Notes: generated by a model from the sequence alone, not told the origin. DNA of 64,000 nt from Papio anubis (GCF_008728515.1 NC_044976.1:216753467-216817466); one strand, 5' to 3'. Counted from the stretch's first letter, positions 10,170 to 21,789 are shown. Numbers and translations: made by a program.

Positions 10170-11458
10170 CTTTGTCTTCTTATCTTACTGAAGACATTTT
10201 GCCAGAGCAGGGTCTGCAAATTTCATTCCAAAAAGTGATGCTGAGAAGATATGAAAGATGTTGTCTTGAGAAATTACGCTTAAGGAATGACTGGGAAATT
10301 GTGGGTGAGTGGAAAGGGCAGAAGGCAAGTTATAATGGACTTGACTTATGCTCAGCAACTACTCATAACAAAAACTTTCAATGCAATAAATGTGTGAAAG
10401 GTTTTAGTAAATTTGCAAATCTAAATAAACATAAGATAAGCCATACTGGAGAAAAACCATTCAAATGCAAAGAATGTGGCAATGTCTCTTGCATGTCTTT
10501 AATAACAACTCAACAGCAGAGAATCCATATTGGAGAGAACCCCTACCAACGTAAAAAAGGTAGCAAAGCCTTTAATGAGCGCTCATACTTTACTGAGTAT
10601 AAGAGAATTCATGTTGGAGAGCAACATTGCAGATGTGAAGGATGTAATAACGTCTTTAAGTCTTGCTCAAGTCTTGCTATTATTGAGAAAATTCATACTG
10701 AAAAGAAAACCTACAAATGTGAAGAATGTGGCAAAGCTTTTAACCTGTGCTCAATTCTTACTAAACATAAGAAAATTCATACTGGAGAGAAACCATACAA
10801 ATGTGAAGAATGTGGCAAATCCTTTAAGTTGTTCCCATACCTTACTCAACACAAGAGAATTCATAGTGGAGAGAAACCCTACAAGTGTGAAGAATGTGGC
10901 AAAGTCTTTAAATTGTTGTCATACCTTACTCAACATAAAAGAATTCATACTGGAGAGAAAACCTTCCAATGTGAAGAATGTGGAAAAGCCTTTAACCAGA
11001 GCTCACATCTGACTGAACATAGGAGAATTCATACTGGTGAGAAACCATACAAATGTCAGGAATGTGGCAAAGCTTTTACTTGGTTCTCATACCTTATTCA
11101 GCATAAGAGAATTCATACTGGGCAGAAACCCTACATATGTGAGGAATGTGGCAAAGCTTTTACCTGGTTCTCCTACCTTAATCAACATAAGAGAATTCAT
11201 ACTGGAGAGAAACCCTACAAATGTGATGAATGCGGCAAAGCTTTTAACTGGTTTTCATATCTTACTAATCATAAGAGAATTCATACTGGAGAGAAACCCT
11301 ACAAATGTGAAGAATGTGGCAAAGCCTTTGGCCAGAGCTCACACCTTTCTAAACATAAGACAATTCATACCAGAGAGAAACCATACAAGTGTGAGGAATG
11401 TGGCACAGCCTTTAACCACTCTGCACAACTTGCCCTACATGAGAAAATTCACACCTGA
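10170..11458 (+). CDS. C2H2 zinc-finger exon of a KRAB zinc-finger gene
   Basis: This terminal coding exon starts after a good acceptor (tttttccag) and runs open for about 428 codons to TGA. The first ~70 residues are the KRAB-ZNF spacer (LPEQG, then SFQKVMLRRYE). Thirteen finger units follow. Unit 1 is intact. Units 2-4 have lost ligands: unit 2 its first His, unit 3 both Cys and one His, unit 4 its first His. Units 5-13 are intact C-x2-C-x12-H-x3-H fingers joined by HTGEKP-type linkers. Units 9-11 are nearly identical, with helix WFSYL. The product is expected to be a nuclear sequence-specific repressor using its KRAB box and KAP1. The spacer resembles ZNF141/ZNF91-type genes of the primate 4p16 and 19p12 clusters, from memory and without alignment, so no symbol is given. 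A pseudogene is possible, but the frame, splice sites and most fingers are intact. Confidence 0.88.
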
Positions 11459-12250
11459 GAAAAATCCTACAAATCTAAACAATATGGCATAGTCTTTAAT
11501 ACCTATTCACAACTTCACAGCAGAGTATTTTTACTGAATAAGAGTGTTACAAATGTAATGATTGTCGGCCGGGCGCGGTGGCTCAAGCCTGTAATCCCAG
11601 CACTTTGGGAGGCCGAGACGGGCGGATCACGAGGTCAGGAGATCGAGACCATCCTGGCGAACACGGTGAAACCCCGTCTCTACTAAAAAATACAAAAAAA
11701 CTAGCCGGGCGAGGGGGCGGGCGCCTGTAGTCCCAGCTACTCCGGAGGCTGAGGCAGGAGAATGGCGTGAACCCGGGAGGCGGAGCTTGCAGTGAGCTGA
11801 GATCCGGCCACAGCACTCCAGCCTGGGTGACAGAGCAAGACTCCGTCTCAAAAAAAAAAAAAAAAACAACAAAAAACAAATGTAATGATTGTCAAAAGTC
11901 CATTTACAAACTGTAAGCCTTTGAGTGCACTAAAACGTTTAGACTAGGAACAATACAAATAGAAAGACCGGTTCAACACCTCCACTGATATCACAGCTCT
12001 TATTGTACACAGAGGAATATATACTGTAGGGAAACCCTCCAGTTGCTCAAACTTTATTCAACTTCAAAGACTTTGTATTGGAGAGAAACCCTACATTCGT
12101 AATAAATGCAGAAACAGCATTTGTTCAAAAAATATACCTTAGAAAACACCGGAGTGTTCACACTAAGAACTACTTTACAGATGCAGTAAATGTGAAAAAA
12201 ATAACTAATCAAAAACTACATCAAAGCACGTCCAAGAATTCACAGTAAAA
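11459..12250 (+). pseudogene. Decayed zinc-finger remnants beyond the stop codon
   Basis: Right after TGA the sequence still reads as a worn finger (EKSYKSKQYG then VFNTYSQL). The bases around the Alu target site read YKC then DCQKS when the insertion is ignored, and farther on GEKPY (about 12080) and KHRSVHT-like phrases appear. The ligands are mostly gone and stops are frequent. The ancestral array was therefore longer, and the stop shortened it. This stretch now acts as 3' UTR if the gene is transcribed. Confidence 0.7.
11567..11876 (+). mobile_element. AluYR-type SINE, forward, in the finger relic
   Basis: Complete element with A-tail and the gatccggccacagcactcc variant. The direct repeat acaaatgtaatgattgtc is 18 bp long and perfect, so the insertion is young. 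It splits a decayed finger and sits in the same orientation as the gene, so its A-rich tail could supply a polyadenylation signal. Confidence 0.96.
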
Positions 12251-12389
12251 AGCACTAAGTCACTAACACTTTCAGATATTACTGCAAATCTGAGTGTTTA
12301 TTATAGAGAATAATCCAAAGTAAAGTTAAAATAAGTAGGAGATTTACCTTTTGGAGAAGTTCTAATTACATTTAAAGTATACCTTTTGG

Positions 12390-12696
12390 TGCCAGACATG
12401 GTGGCTCTTTTCTATAATTGCTGCACTTTTGGATGCCGAGGTGGGGGGATTGCTTGAGCCCAGGAGTTTGGGACCAGCCTGGGCAACATGGCAAAACCTC
12501 ATCTCTACAAAAAGTAAAATAAAAGCCAGGCTTGGTGGCACATGCCTGTTGTCCCAGCTACTTCGAAGGCTCAGGTGGGAGGATTGCTTGAGCCCGGAGG
12601 TTGAGGATGCAGTGAGCTGATATCTTGCAACTTCACTCCCACCTGGGCAACAGAGCAAGACCCTGTCTCAATAATAATAATAACATAATAATAGTA
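12390..12696 (+). mobile_element. Old Alu, forward
   Basis: Diverged dimer starting gccagacatggtggctc. The tail is a run of AATA units (about 12670-12690). Confidence 0.88.
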
Positions 12697-13276
12697 GAGT
12701 ATACTCTGTGCATTGAAAGAGTTTTAGATTTTTTGAAAAGCACATATTTATGTAATTCAAGTTTGAAATCACTTGATACCATGCCTTCATTTCTAGTGTC
12801 TGTGTGAAGGCATGTGGCCTATTGTTGCTACATGAAAGCCGTGAGAGTTTCTTCTATATTTGGGCAGGCATCATTCATCTCCTTTTCTTTGGAAGATTAT
12901 GGACATTGCATTTTAAGCTTCCTGAAGAAATGTAACCGGAGAGGCTCTTGGTAGTTTTAAGTGATTCATGAGATAGGTCTTCAGAGTAATATTCTTCATT
13001 ATATTTAAGAAAGAAACATTTGAGTTGTCTTTAGGCCATTGTATATTAAGTGATGTGTATCCTGCCACCAGCGTTGACCTATCTCACCTTAGTGTTACAG
13101 TTGTGGGTGACTAAAGGTAACAATACAATAGTGGGTGACATGGTGGAGTAGTATCTCTAATGATCCCTTCTCCCAGTGGCATTAAACTTCAAATAATTTG
13201 AAAAATATTGTTCCCACAAGTTACACTCTCATTCTGTTTGCTCTTTTTGTAATGACAGTGTCATTATTAGGGCTAT

Positions 13277-13529
13277 AATAAAGCCTATATAGGATTATAA
13301 TCAAAGACCATATATTTCTGAATCTTAAAGGACTATTAACAAAGTTTTGTCTTACATTTTTCTTTTAACATGTGACCTCTCTGGCTTGCAAAACATATAC
13401 ATACTTTTAGTTTTGGTTTATATGGAGATAAATATATAAATATATTACTCTGAAGATAATTGTTAGGTGTAAGAAATTATGAAGCAAGTAATATGTTTGA
13501 AGTAAGTGCATACCTGTTTTCAGAATAAA
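13277..13529 (+). promoter_or_regulatory. Candidate polyadenylation signals of the zinc-finger gene
   Basis: Two AATAAA hexamers, at 13277-13282 and 13524-13529, are the first clear ones in non-Alu sequence after the stop codon. Neither has a strong GU-rich element that I can point to. AT-rich DNA yields such hexamers by chance. Confidence 0.25.
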
Positions 13530-14494
13530 AGAAAAATGTTGGAACCAAACATAATTTTAAAAGTATGGATAATTTATTTGCAAACTAGAAACCTCAAAAA
13601 TGTTGAAGGCAGATCTGTTTTCAATGCTTTGTATTGAATGCATTTCTCTAAAATCTTATTGCACTTTTTTCAGAATTTCCCTGTGAAAATCCTGTTTTTA
13701 CTTTTATGTTGCTTGTGCTAGAGCTAACATAATCTTCTTGTTCCAAAATTCATGAAGAATTTCTTACGTGATCTTCTCAGGGATTATAATAATGATTTTA
13801 TGAAACTTATTGGTGCTTCCAAAATAATCTTAAGATGTGAGTAATTCCACAGTGAGTGTATTTTCATTGTACTTAATTAATACATTTCCATTTTTCCATT
13901 ATGAGAGAACACTATTCAAGCCAACTTTTTTTTGTTTGTTTCTTCCACTTTTCTGAATTGCAGTAATTGAGTTTATTGGCTCTATTGGGCAATTTGTTCA
14001 GGTAAACACTTTGGAGGCTTTATAAGTTATAGGGTTATTTTGACATAAAAATGAAGTGAAGAAACATAGGGCAGTGCTAAATATGTAATAGACGCTCCAT
14101 AATTAGCAATAAATATTCCTGTTGGAGTGAATTTGTAGCTCCAGATAAGAGATTGGAAATATCCAGGATGAAGACCTGGCATTGATTCTGCATGCAGAGA
14201 AAGGACTTCTGTGCCCAGGCTGCACAGTTGACTCTCTCTAAAGAGGAATTCTGCTTTTATTTCCAAATTATCTCTTTTTTTGTGGTCTCTTTTTCTTTGT
14301 TCCCAACTACTTATGTATTCTAGCTCTCTTCCTTTTTTTTTTTTCTTCCTTAAAAACCTGTGTTATGGCTATACTTTCTCACTGTTCTCCACACAATATG
14401 TCATTTTATATAGTACTTTGTACATTCTAACAGGAAGTTTAGACTTTCTCTTTTTCTTCTTTTGTTTTTTTGGGTTTTTTAATTTTGTTTTGTT

Positions 14495-14783
14495 TTGTTT
14501 TTTTTGGAGACATGGTCTCACTGTGTCACCCAGGCTGGTGTGTGCAGTGGTGTAATCTCGGCTTACTGCAACCTCTGCCTCCCAGACTCAAGCAATCATC
14601 TCACCTCAGCCCCCTGAGTAGCTGGGACTACAAGTGTACACCCCCACACTTGGCTAATTTTTTTTTAGTAGAGATGAGGTTTTACCATGTTACCCACGCT
14701 TGTCTTGAACTCCTAAGCTCAAGTGACTGACTTGCCTTGGCTTCCTAAAGTGCTGGGATTACAGGTATGAGCCACACCTGGCC
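14495..14783 (-). mobile_element. Alu SINE, reverse, diverged
   Basis: T-run start after a GTTTT-rich run, 'ggagacatggtctcactgtg' and an end at gccacacctggcc. Divergence suggests an older subfamily (J or early S). Confidence 0.9.
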
Positions 14784-14828
14784 TGGAAATTTGAAATTTT
14801 TTAATGTGATGATAGATTTTTGTTGGTT

Positions 14829-15117
14829 TGTTTTTTTGAGACTGAGTCTCACCCTGTCACCCAGGCTGGAGTACAGCAGTGTGATCTTGGCTCTGCAACC
14901 TCCGCCTCCTGGGTTCAAGCAAGTCTCCTGCCTCGGTCTGCCAAGTAGCTGGGATTACAGGCACATGCCACCATGCCTGGCTAATTTTTGTATTTTTAGT
15001 AGAGATGGGGCTTCTGCATGGTGGCCACGCTGGTCTTGAACTCCTGACCTCAGGTGATCCACCTGCCTTGGCCTCTCAAAGTGCTGGGATTATAGGCATG
15101 AGCCACTGTGGCCAGCC
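14829..15117 (-). mobile_element. Alu SINE, reverse
   Basis: Dimer starting gtttttttgagactgagtc and ending gccactgtggccagcc. It lies 45 bases from the preceding copy in the same orientation. Confidence 0.9.
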
Positions 15118-15174
15118 AATAGATTGATTTTTAACTGGAGAGTTTGAGGTCATTTATGTGTTACAAAACTGACA

Positions 15175-15455
15175 TTGTGATCATAGCTTACTGCAGTCTC
15201 AACCTCCCAGGCTCAAGTTATCCTCTCACCTTAGTTCCCTGGGTAGCTAGGAGTATAGCCACATGCCACCACGCCCAGCTAGATTTTTTACTGTTTTGTA
15301 GAAATGAAGTCTCACTGTATTTTCCAGGCTGGTCTCAAGCTCCTGCACTCAAGCACTCAAGCTCCTGCACTCAAGGTCTCAAGCTCCTGCACTCAAGCTC
15401 CTGCAATCAATCTTCCCAAGTGCTGGGATGACAGGCTGAGCTGCTGCGCCTGGCC
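15175..15455 (-). mobile_element. Old Alu, reverse, with internal tandem expansion
   Basis: Lacks the tail end and opens at 'gtgatcatagcttactgcag' (older J-type wording). A small tandem array has formed in its left arm. Ends gctgctgcgcctggcc. Confidence 0.85.
15333..15411. repeat. Short tandem repeat grown inside an Alu
   Basis: The phrase ctcaagctcctgcact recurs about four to five times with slips, derived from the normal Alu words 'ggtctcaaactcctg' and 'ctcaagcgatcc'. It is a local expansion rather than a known satellite. Confidence 0.8.
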
Positions 15456-15467
15456 ACACACAACTCT

Positions 15468-15759
15468 TTTTTTTTTTTTAAGACGGAGTCTCGCTCTGTC
15501 ACCCAGGCTGGAGTGCAGCGGCACGATCTTGGCTCACTGCAAGCTCCGCCTCCCGGGTTCACGCCATTCTCCTGCCTCAGCCTCCCTAGTAGCTGGGACT
15601 ACAGGTGCCCGCCACCACGCCCGGCTAATTTTTGTATTTTTAGTAGAGACGGGGTTTCACTGTGTTAGCCAGGATGGTCTCGATCTCCTGACCTCGTGAT
15701 CCGCCTGTCTCAGCCTCCCAAAGTGCTGGGATGACAGGCCTGAGCCACCGTGCCCGGCC
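15468..15759 (-). mobile_element. Alu SINE, reverse
   Basis: AluY-like dimer with T-run start and end at caccgtgcccggcc. Imperfect flanking repeats (acacaactctt and gcaacactctt) are the probable target duplication. Confidence 0.92.
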
Positions 15760-16151
15760 AAGCAACACTCTTAATGGAGGAGAGGGATGCGCTGTCCATG
15801 GGCCAGAGAATTAAATCGGGCAGTTAGCATTGTTTGTTTGTTAAAAGAAAATATTTGAAAATCCTGACACAAAGTGTGGTGAATGTATAATTAATTAGAA
15901 TAGGCCAAGCTTTAATAACATTGGACTATGTATTGTAAGCGCTGTGTAAATAAACATGTCAGAATTTGGAAATCTCTGAAGAGCAAATGTATCTTAGAAA
16001 TTCTTAAGGAGAGTTAATGATAAATGGATAATTTTGAATTTAATTTTCCATGAAACACTTATAGCACACGTTATGTTTCCATGCAGAACCTATTTTTAAA
16101 TGTGTACGTTATGTTGAGCAATAATAGAATGACCTCTGTGGATTTAAAATT
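15760..16151. other. Unclassified AT-rich intergenic sequence
   Basis: Nothing recognised on either strand. Confidence 0.45.
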
Positions 16152-16163
16152 TGAAATAATCTT

Positions 16164-16458
16164 TTTTTTTTTTTTTGAGATGAAGTTTCACCCTTATTGC
16201 CCAGGCTGTAGTGCAATGGCACAATCTTGGCTCACCGCAACCTCTGCCTCCCGGGTTCAAGTGATTTTTCTGCCTCAGCCTTTCAAGTAACTGGAAGTAC
16301 AGGCATGCGCCGCCACGCCCAGCTAATTTTGTATTTTTAGTAGAGTCAGGGTTTCTCCATGTTGGTCAGGCTGGTCCCAAACTCCCAACCTCAAGTGATC
16401 CACCCACCTCAGCCTCTCAAAGTGCTGAAATTACAGGCATGAGCCACTGTGCCTGGCC
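16164..16458 (-). mobile_element. Alu SINE, reverse, with target duplication
   Basis: Flanked by tgaaataatctt on each side. Moderately diverged dimer. Confidence 0.93.
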
Positions 16459-16647
16459 TGAAATAATCTTTCTTTTAGATTTATTTTTGCAATCTTGGGA
16501 AATTTTTAAATTTCTTCCTATATTTCACTGGGTGCAGTTCACAGTCCATAGTCTTCATTCTTAATCACCTAACTAGCCAACTGCTTGGTCATTCACTCTA
16601 AAGACATCTCAGAGATCATGGTAGCTTTTGGATTAAAACATTTCCTT

Positions 16648-16949
16648 GGCTGGGCGTGGTGGCTCATGCCTGTAATCCCAGCACTTTGGGAGGCCAAGAG
16701 CGGGCAGATCACCTGAGGTCAGGAGTTCAAGACCAGCCTGGCCAACATGGTGAAAGCCCGTCTACTAAAAATATAAAAACTAGCCGGGCGTGGTGGTGGA
16801 CGCCTGTAATTCCAGCTACTAGGGAGGCTGAGGCAGGAGAATTGCTTGAACCCAGGAGACGTAGGTTGCAGTGAGCCAACACAGTGCCACTGCACTCCAG
16901 CCTCGGCGACAGAGTGAGACTCTGTCTCAACAAAACAAAAAACAAACCA
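16648..16949 (+). mobile_element. Alu SINE, forward
   Basis: Starts ggctgggcgtggtggctca and ends in a CAAAA-rich tail. The repeat acatttcct on both sides marks the insertion. Confidence 0.93.
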
Positions 16950-17359
16950 ACATTTCCTCAGTGATTTTGGGTGCTAAATTCTTTTCTATGTTTCTACAGT
17001 AGCCAAATTGGGACCATTAGCACTGCCAGCTTCTTTACTGTTTTCTATGCCATCACCGTCAGGAACAGCAACTCCAGGTACCCCAAGCTTAAAGTAACAG
17101 TTCTAAAATACTTTGGTCCTTCCCATGTTCTGTGCTTGAGCACACTGGGAAATACCTGAGTTCCTATACTGATGACGGACTAATAGAACAAAAACATCAC
17201 AAAAACTTTATTTTTGAGTCTTTTCCACTGAGTTTATGAGAAAGACAGAAACATTTATTTCCCAAATAGTCCCAAATATTATATATTTCAAAATTTGGGA
17301 AATATTTCTTTCAATATTTGGGAAATAAAGATGTCTCCTCAACCTACTGATTTTGTTTT
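16950..17359. other. Unclassified intergenic sequence with a small inverted repeat
   Basis: No gene found. Around 17260-17330 the words 'atttcccaaat' and 'atttgggaaat' recur in alternating orientation, so the DNA could fold into a short hairpin. Confidence 0.45.
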
Positions 17360-18033
17360 TGTAGATATATATCCAGTAGTAAAATTGCTGTATCATATAG
17401 TAGCTCTATTTTGAATTTGTTTTGCAGAAATCATCATTCTGTTTTTTACAGTGGCTGTATTAGTTCACATTCACACCAACAGTGTGCTAGCATTTTTCTT
17501 TTCCCACACTTTTGCCAACACTTACCTTCTGTCTTTTTGATTGTAGTCATTCTAACAAGAGTGAGGTGATATCTCATAGCAGTTCTGATTTGCCTTTCCT
17601 TGATGATTATTGATGAACATTTAAAAATATATGTGTTGGTCATTTGTAGGTCTTTTGAAAAACATATTTAGATATTTTACCCATTTTTAATATCTTCTTG
17701 TTATATAGTTTAAGTTTTTATGTGATTTCAATATTAACCCATCTGACATATAATTTGAATATTTTTTCATTCTTTGGTTGTCTCATCATTTCATTGATTG
17801 TACCTGGTGCTGAATAGAAGCTGTTTAGTTGAAAGAAGTTTCATTTATTTTTACTTGTGTTGCCTGGGATTTTTACATTAAATCTAAAAAATTATTGCCC
17901 AGACTATTGTCTTGGTACTTTTACCTTATGTTTTCTCATAATAGTTTCAGAGTTTCAGGATGGCTGTGATGAGTATACAATGATGTGAACGCACTTAATG
18001 CCTCTAAAATGTACACTCAAAAGTGGGTAAACT
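17360..18033 (-). mobile_element. L1 3' region, antisense, old
   Basis: Same landmark order as the L1 copy at 7.9-8.5 kb but more diverged: the 'aaattgctgtatcatatagt' region, then 'gtgaggtgatatctcatagc', then 'cattctttggttgtctcatc'. No coding potential. Confidence 0.7.
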
Positions 18034-18330
18034 CAGCCGGGTGCGGTGGTTCACTGCTGTAATCCCAGCACTTTGGGAGTCTGAGGCCGGTGGATCAATT
18101 GTGGTCAGGAGTTTGAGACCAGCCTGGCCAACATGGTGAAACCCCGTCTCTACCAAAAAATACAAAAATCAGTAGTGTGTGGTGGTGCACGCCTGCAATC
18201 TCAGCTGCTTGGGAGGATGAAACACGAGAATCACCAGAACCCGGGAGATGGAAATTGCAGCGCACTGAGATTGCGCCACTGCACTCCAGCCTGAGTGACA
18301 GAGCGAGATTCTGTCTCAAAAAAAAAAAAA
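18034..18330 (+). mobile_element. Alu SINE, forward
   Basis: Starts agccgggtgcggtggttcac and has a short pure A tail. Flanking agtgggtaaact and agtggtgggga are only partly alike. Confidence 0.92.
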
Positions 18331-18540
18331 GTGGTGGGGAGCAAATCTTAGAGTTTGCATATTTCATTACTGCTTTAAAAAGTGAAATTAACAGCTTTAG
18401 GTATAATGTAACAGCCAAATAGTACAGGTCTATAGGAAGTGACTAAATGTATCATTTTATAAGGATAAAATCAGTCTTTAAAGGCCATTTAAAAATATAT
18501 AACTGATTGATAAATTATGTATTCAAACACAACACAAGAT

Positions 18541-18851
18541 TTTTTTTTTTTTTTTTTTTTTTTTTGAGATGGAGTCTCGCTCTGTTGCCCAGACTGGAGT
18601 GCAGTGGCACGATGGCTCACTGCAAGCTTCGCCTCCTGGGTTCACGCCATTCTCCTGCCTCAGCCTCCCAAGTAGCTGGGACTACAGGCGCCTGCCACCA
18701 CGCCCATCTAATTTTTTTTTTTTTTTTTTTTTTAGTGGAGACGGGGTTTCACCGTGTTAGCCAGGATGGTCTCGATCTCCTGACCTCGTGATCTGCCCGC
18801 CTCAGCCTCTCAAAGTGCTGGAATTACAGGCGTGAGCCACTGCACCTGGCC
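18541..18851 (-). mobile_element. Alu SINE, reverse, two long T-runs
   Basis: A 25-base T-run at the tail and a second long T-run in the middle linker (about 18712-18733) show poly-A expansion at both A-rich sites. Flanked by variants of acaagattttt. Confidence 0.93.
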
Positions 18852-20989
18852 AGCATAAGATTTTTATGTGAGTAATTGGGAAGGCTTCTATAAATATAAG
18901 GTAAAACTTAACGAGTTATTTAGAATGGCATATTTTAATTTTTTTAGAAAAATTAAACAGTCAAATTATAATTTAGTCATGGGGATAATTCATTTTAAAG
19001 AATACTCAAAACTAACAATTATGAGCAAATTATATGAAACAAAAAGATTGCCTAAAAATAAATTTCTCAACCATATTCATAATTTAAGAAATATGACTAG
19101 ATTTGGAATGAGAAATTCATTTAGATAATTTCACCTAGCAAATGGGTAGTAAAGATTTCAGTAACATTTCCGAGGCTATCAATGAAAAATAATTTTCAAG
19201 AGGGTAAAAGAAGAGGAGAGCTGAAGGAGGCCTCAAGGATCTGTGTGGTATGATGCACATCCTTCCTCGAAATGGCAAAATCAAAAGCCCAGTCCCCTGG
19301 TTGAGATTCTTGTAATTAGATAAATTACCCAGGATGCTATCCTGGCTGTGAAAAGCAGAATCAGGAGAAATGAGGGCTGTATTCTAAGTCTGGGTGTGGT
19401 CCCGTACCCCTCAAACCTCCATTGTCACCACCACCATCTTCTCCACATCTTCCCCCATATCACCCCCAAAGCAACAGGAACAATTCTAAAAACAACCCCC
19501 CAAAGGACCCTATTTTTGAATTATCTCCCCTCTTGGATCTCAGTGTTTCCTCCAGGTGTGTTCACACAGAGCAGGTCTCTAGGATCTGAGACAGATTCCA
19601 GAGGAAAGACTTTAGATCCTAGCCCAGGTTACACGTGTATTTCCGGAATGGATATGTACCTGACTACTGTAGACTTTGAACGGTCGTCAGGCTTCCAAGG
19701 TGAAACCATAGAAGTCCAACACACATGACCTCGTTTCTCACATTTGGATAAACAAGACCAGAGTCCACTTAAAAGCATTCATGATCACTGTGTATCTTAC
19801 TGCATCCCATGTGGGCCACTGTCTTTACTGGAGAACATCATTGTACTGGGCAGCCAGACAAGTTCTTCAAGTCATTTCCCTGGACAAGTGGCTTTGGAAA
19901 CACCTGAAAATTTGCAACAAAAGCAGACCAGACTGCTGAGTGAATAACATGAAGGAGAAGCCCAGCAACCTGTTATCCTACAGCCTTCCAGGTGGCTCCA
20001 GCCCATTGTACGTGCAGCAGCCTCTGCAGTACCTAAGCCATAGTTTATCCTGAGTTAGTGTAGTCATACTAGGAATACACCATACACATGTGGTGACATT
20101 AGAGTTGGACTCAAAACTCCGAAAATATGTGAACAAAAATAGGTCTGACCGACTCCACAGGCTTTATTGGTTTCTTGCTCTTTCCCATCTTCCTTCACTG
20201 CTTCCTTCTGTTCCTGGGATCACCCCCTTCAAGTAAATCACTTTTATGTGTCGCATCAGCATAATGCAAATTAAAGCACTGTAATTTATTGAACATTTTA
20301 TCAAAATGTAAAACATTACAAAAGATTAACAGGTTATGTTTGATTGTGGGATTGAATACTACATTCTCACTGTTGTGTTTGATCATTTTCATTACAAAGT
20401 CATAAGTAATCAAATGATCAGACAGCTCTTTAGTTATATGTGTAAAGAATAAGCATTCCATTTGCATACATAATTGTGAATCTGGGATGAACGTATTCTG
20501 AATTTGAGGGTTTTTTTTCATAACACCCTGTTCCAGTGCACAAGGTAAATAGGCTTTTTGTCAGAACTCATGATAGTACAAGTAGCAGCAGCCACTCCCA
20601 GTCATGTTCTCATGTGTTCTGCTGTGCTACAGAGAAATGTTTCTGCTTATATTGGTGGCCAAGTGATAGCGTTCTGCTCAATGAGATTCAGAGGGAAGTG
20701 CCTGAAGAGGTTGGCCTTCTCTGACTTAAAAACACTGGTTTTTAATAAAATTCTCTGTGTCCTCTCAGCTTCACATTTTTCTCCTTGTTGCTGTGTGGCA
20801 TGTGGTTTGATTGCCTGGAGGTGGATCAGCCAACTTGGGCTCGCTCGAGCACAATGACCAGGTGTAGACAATTTCAGAGACAGGAAATGGAAAGAAACTG
20901 GTAAACTATAAGGTCACTGCACTTCTGTATCAGTTCTGCTGCCCAAGTATGTAAGAGTACACCTTATATATTCTGATACTATACAAGTC
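18852..20989. other. Intergenic sequence without recognised elements
   Basis: Largely non-Alu. I examined the open frames near 19348-19728, 20195-20521 and 20558-20857. None shows a domain, splice pattern or codon bias that I recognise. Some could be worn DNA transposon, ERV or retropseudogene sequence. Confidence 0.4.
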
Positions 20990-21289
20990 TTTTTTTTTTT
21001 TTTTGAGATGGAGTCTCGCTCTGTCTCCCAGGCTGGAGTGCAGTGGCCGGATCTCAGCTCACTGCAAGCTCCGCCTCCCGGGTTTACGCCATTCTCCTGC
21101 CTCAGCCTCCCGAGTAGCTGGGACTACAGGCGCCCGCCACCTCACCCGGCTAGTTTATTTTTGTATTTTTTAGTAGAGACGGGGTTTCACCGTGTTAGCC
21201 AGGATGGTCTCGATCTCCTGACCTCATGATCCACCCGTCTCGGCCTCCCAAAGTGCTGGGATTACAGGCTTGAGCCACCGCGCCCGGCC
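20990..21289 (-). mobile_element. AluYR-type SINE, reverse
   Basis: Near-consensus copy with ggccggatctcagctcac and end cgcgcccggcc. Variants of acaagtctttt flank it. Confidence 0.95.
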
Positions 21290-21484
21290 ACAAAAGTCTT
21301 TTCTTTATAGCTGAACACAAGCTAATTGCTTCAGAATGAGATGTATGAAAGTTTTTAGAATCAAAATGAAATCACCAATGTCATAAAAACTCTGACAAAT
21401 AGAGATGCTGGAAGAAAGTGTTCTTAAGCTTATATGCCTGATAACAAAACCATCCTAAAAGACTTTTTAAAACCTTATCCTTTC

Positions 21485-21789
21485 GCCGGGCGTGGTGACT
21501 CATGCTTGTAATCCCAGCACTTTTGGAGGCCGAGGCAGGCAGATCATGAGGTCAGGCTTTCGAAACCAGGCTGCCCAACGTGGCAAAATCCCATCTCTAC
21601 TAAAAATACGAAAATTAGCCGGGCGTGGTGACAGGCACCTGTAGTCTCAGCTACTCAGGAGGCTGAGACACGAGAATTGCTTGACCCCAGGAGGCGGAGG
21701 TTGCAGTGAGCTGAGATCATGCCACTGCACTCCAGCCTGGGTGATAGACCAAGACTCCATCTCAAAAACAAAAAACAAAACAAAAAAAA
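21485..21789 (+). mobile_element. Alu SINE, forward
   Basis: Starts gccgggcgtggtgactcatg and ends in a CAAAA tail. The repeat ccttatcctttc / ccgttatcctttc marks the target site. Confidence 0.93.

Larger units (their letters stand above)
12251..14494. other. 3' flank of the zinc-finger gene, AT-rich
   Basis: Apart from one Alu the sequence looks unique and AT-rich, without exons or RNA genes that I can recognise. It could hold the long 3' UTR typical of KRAB zinc-finger transcripts. Confidence 0.4.

Noticed and set aside
11583..11879. Alu-derived open frames (here and in nearly every reverse Alu)
   Set aside because: These are standard Alu translations (for example 'SCLSLPSSWDYR') without evidence of exonisation.
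19348..19728. 126-codon open frame and neighbouring frames as a gene or processed pseudogene
   Set aside because: I could not recognise a parent gene, poly-A tail or target duplication.
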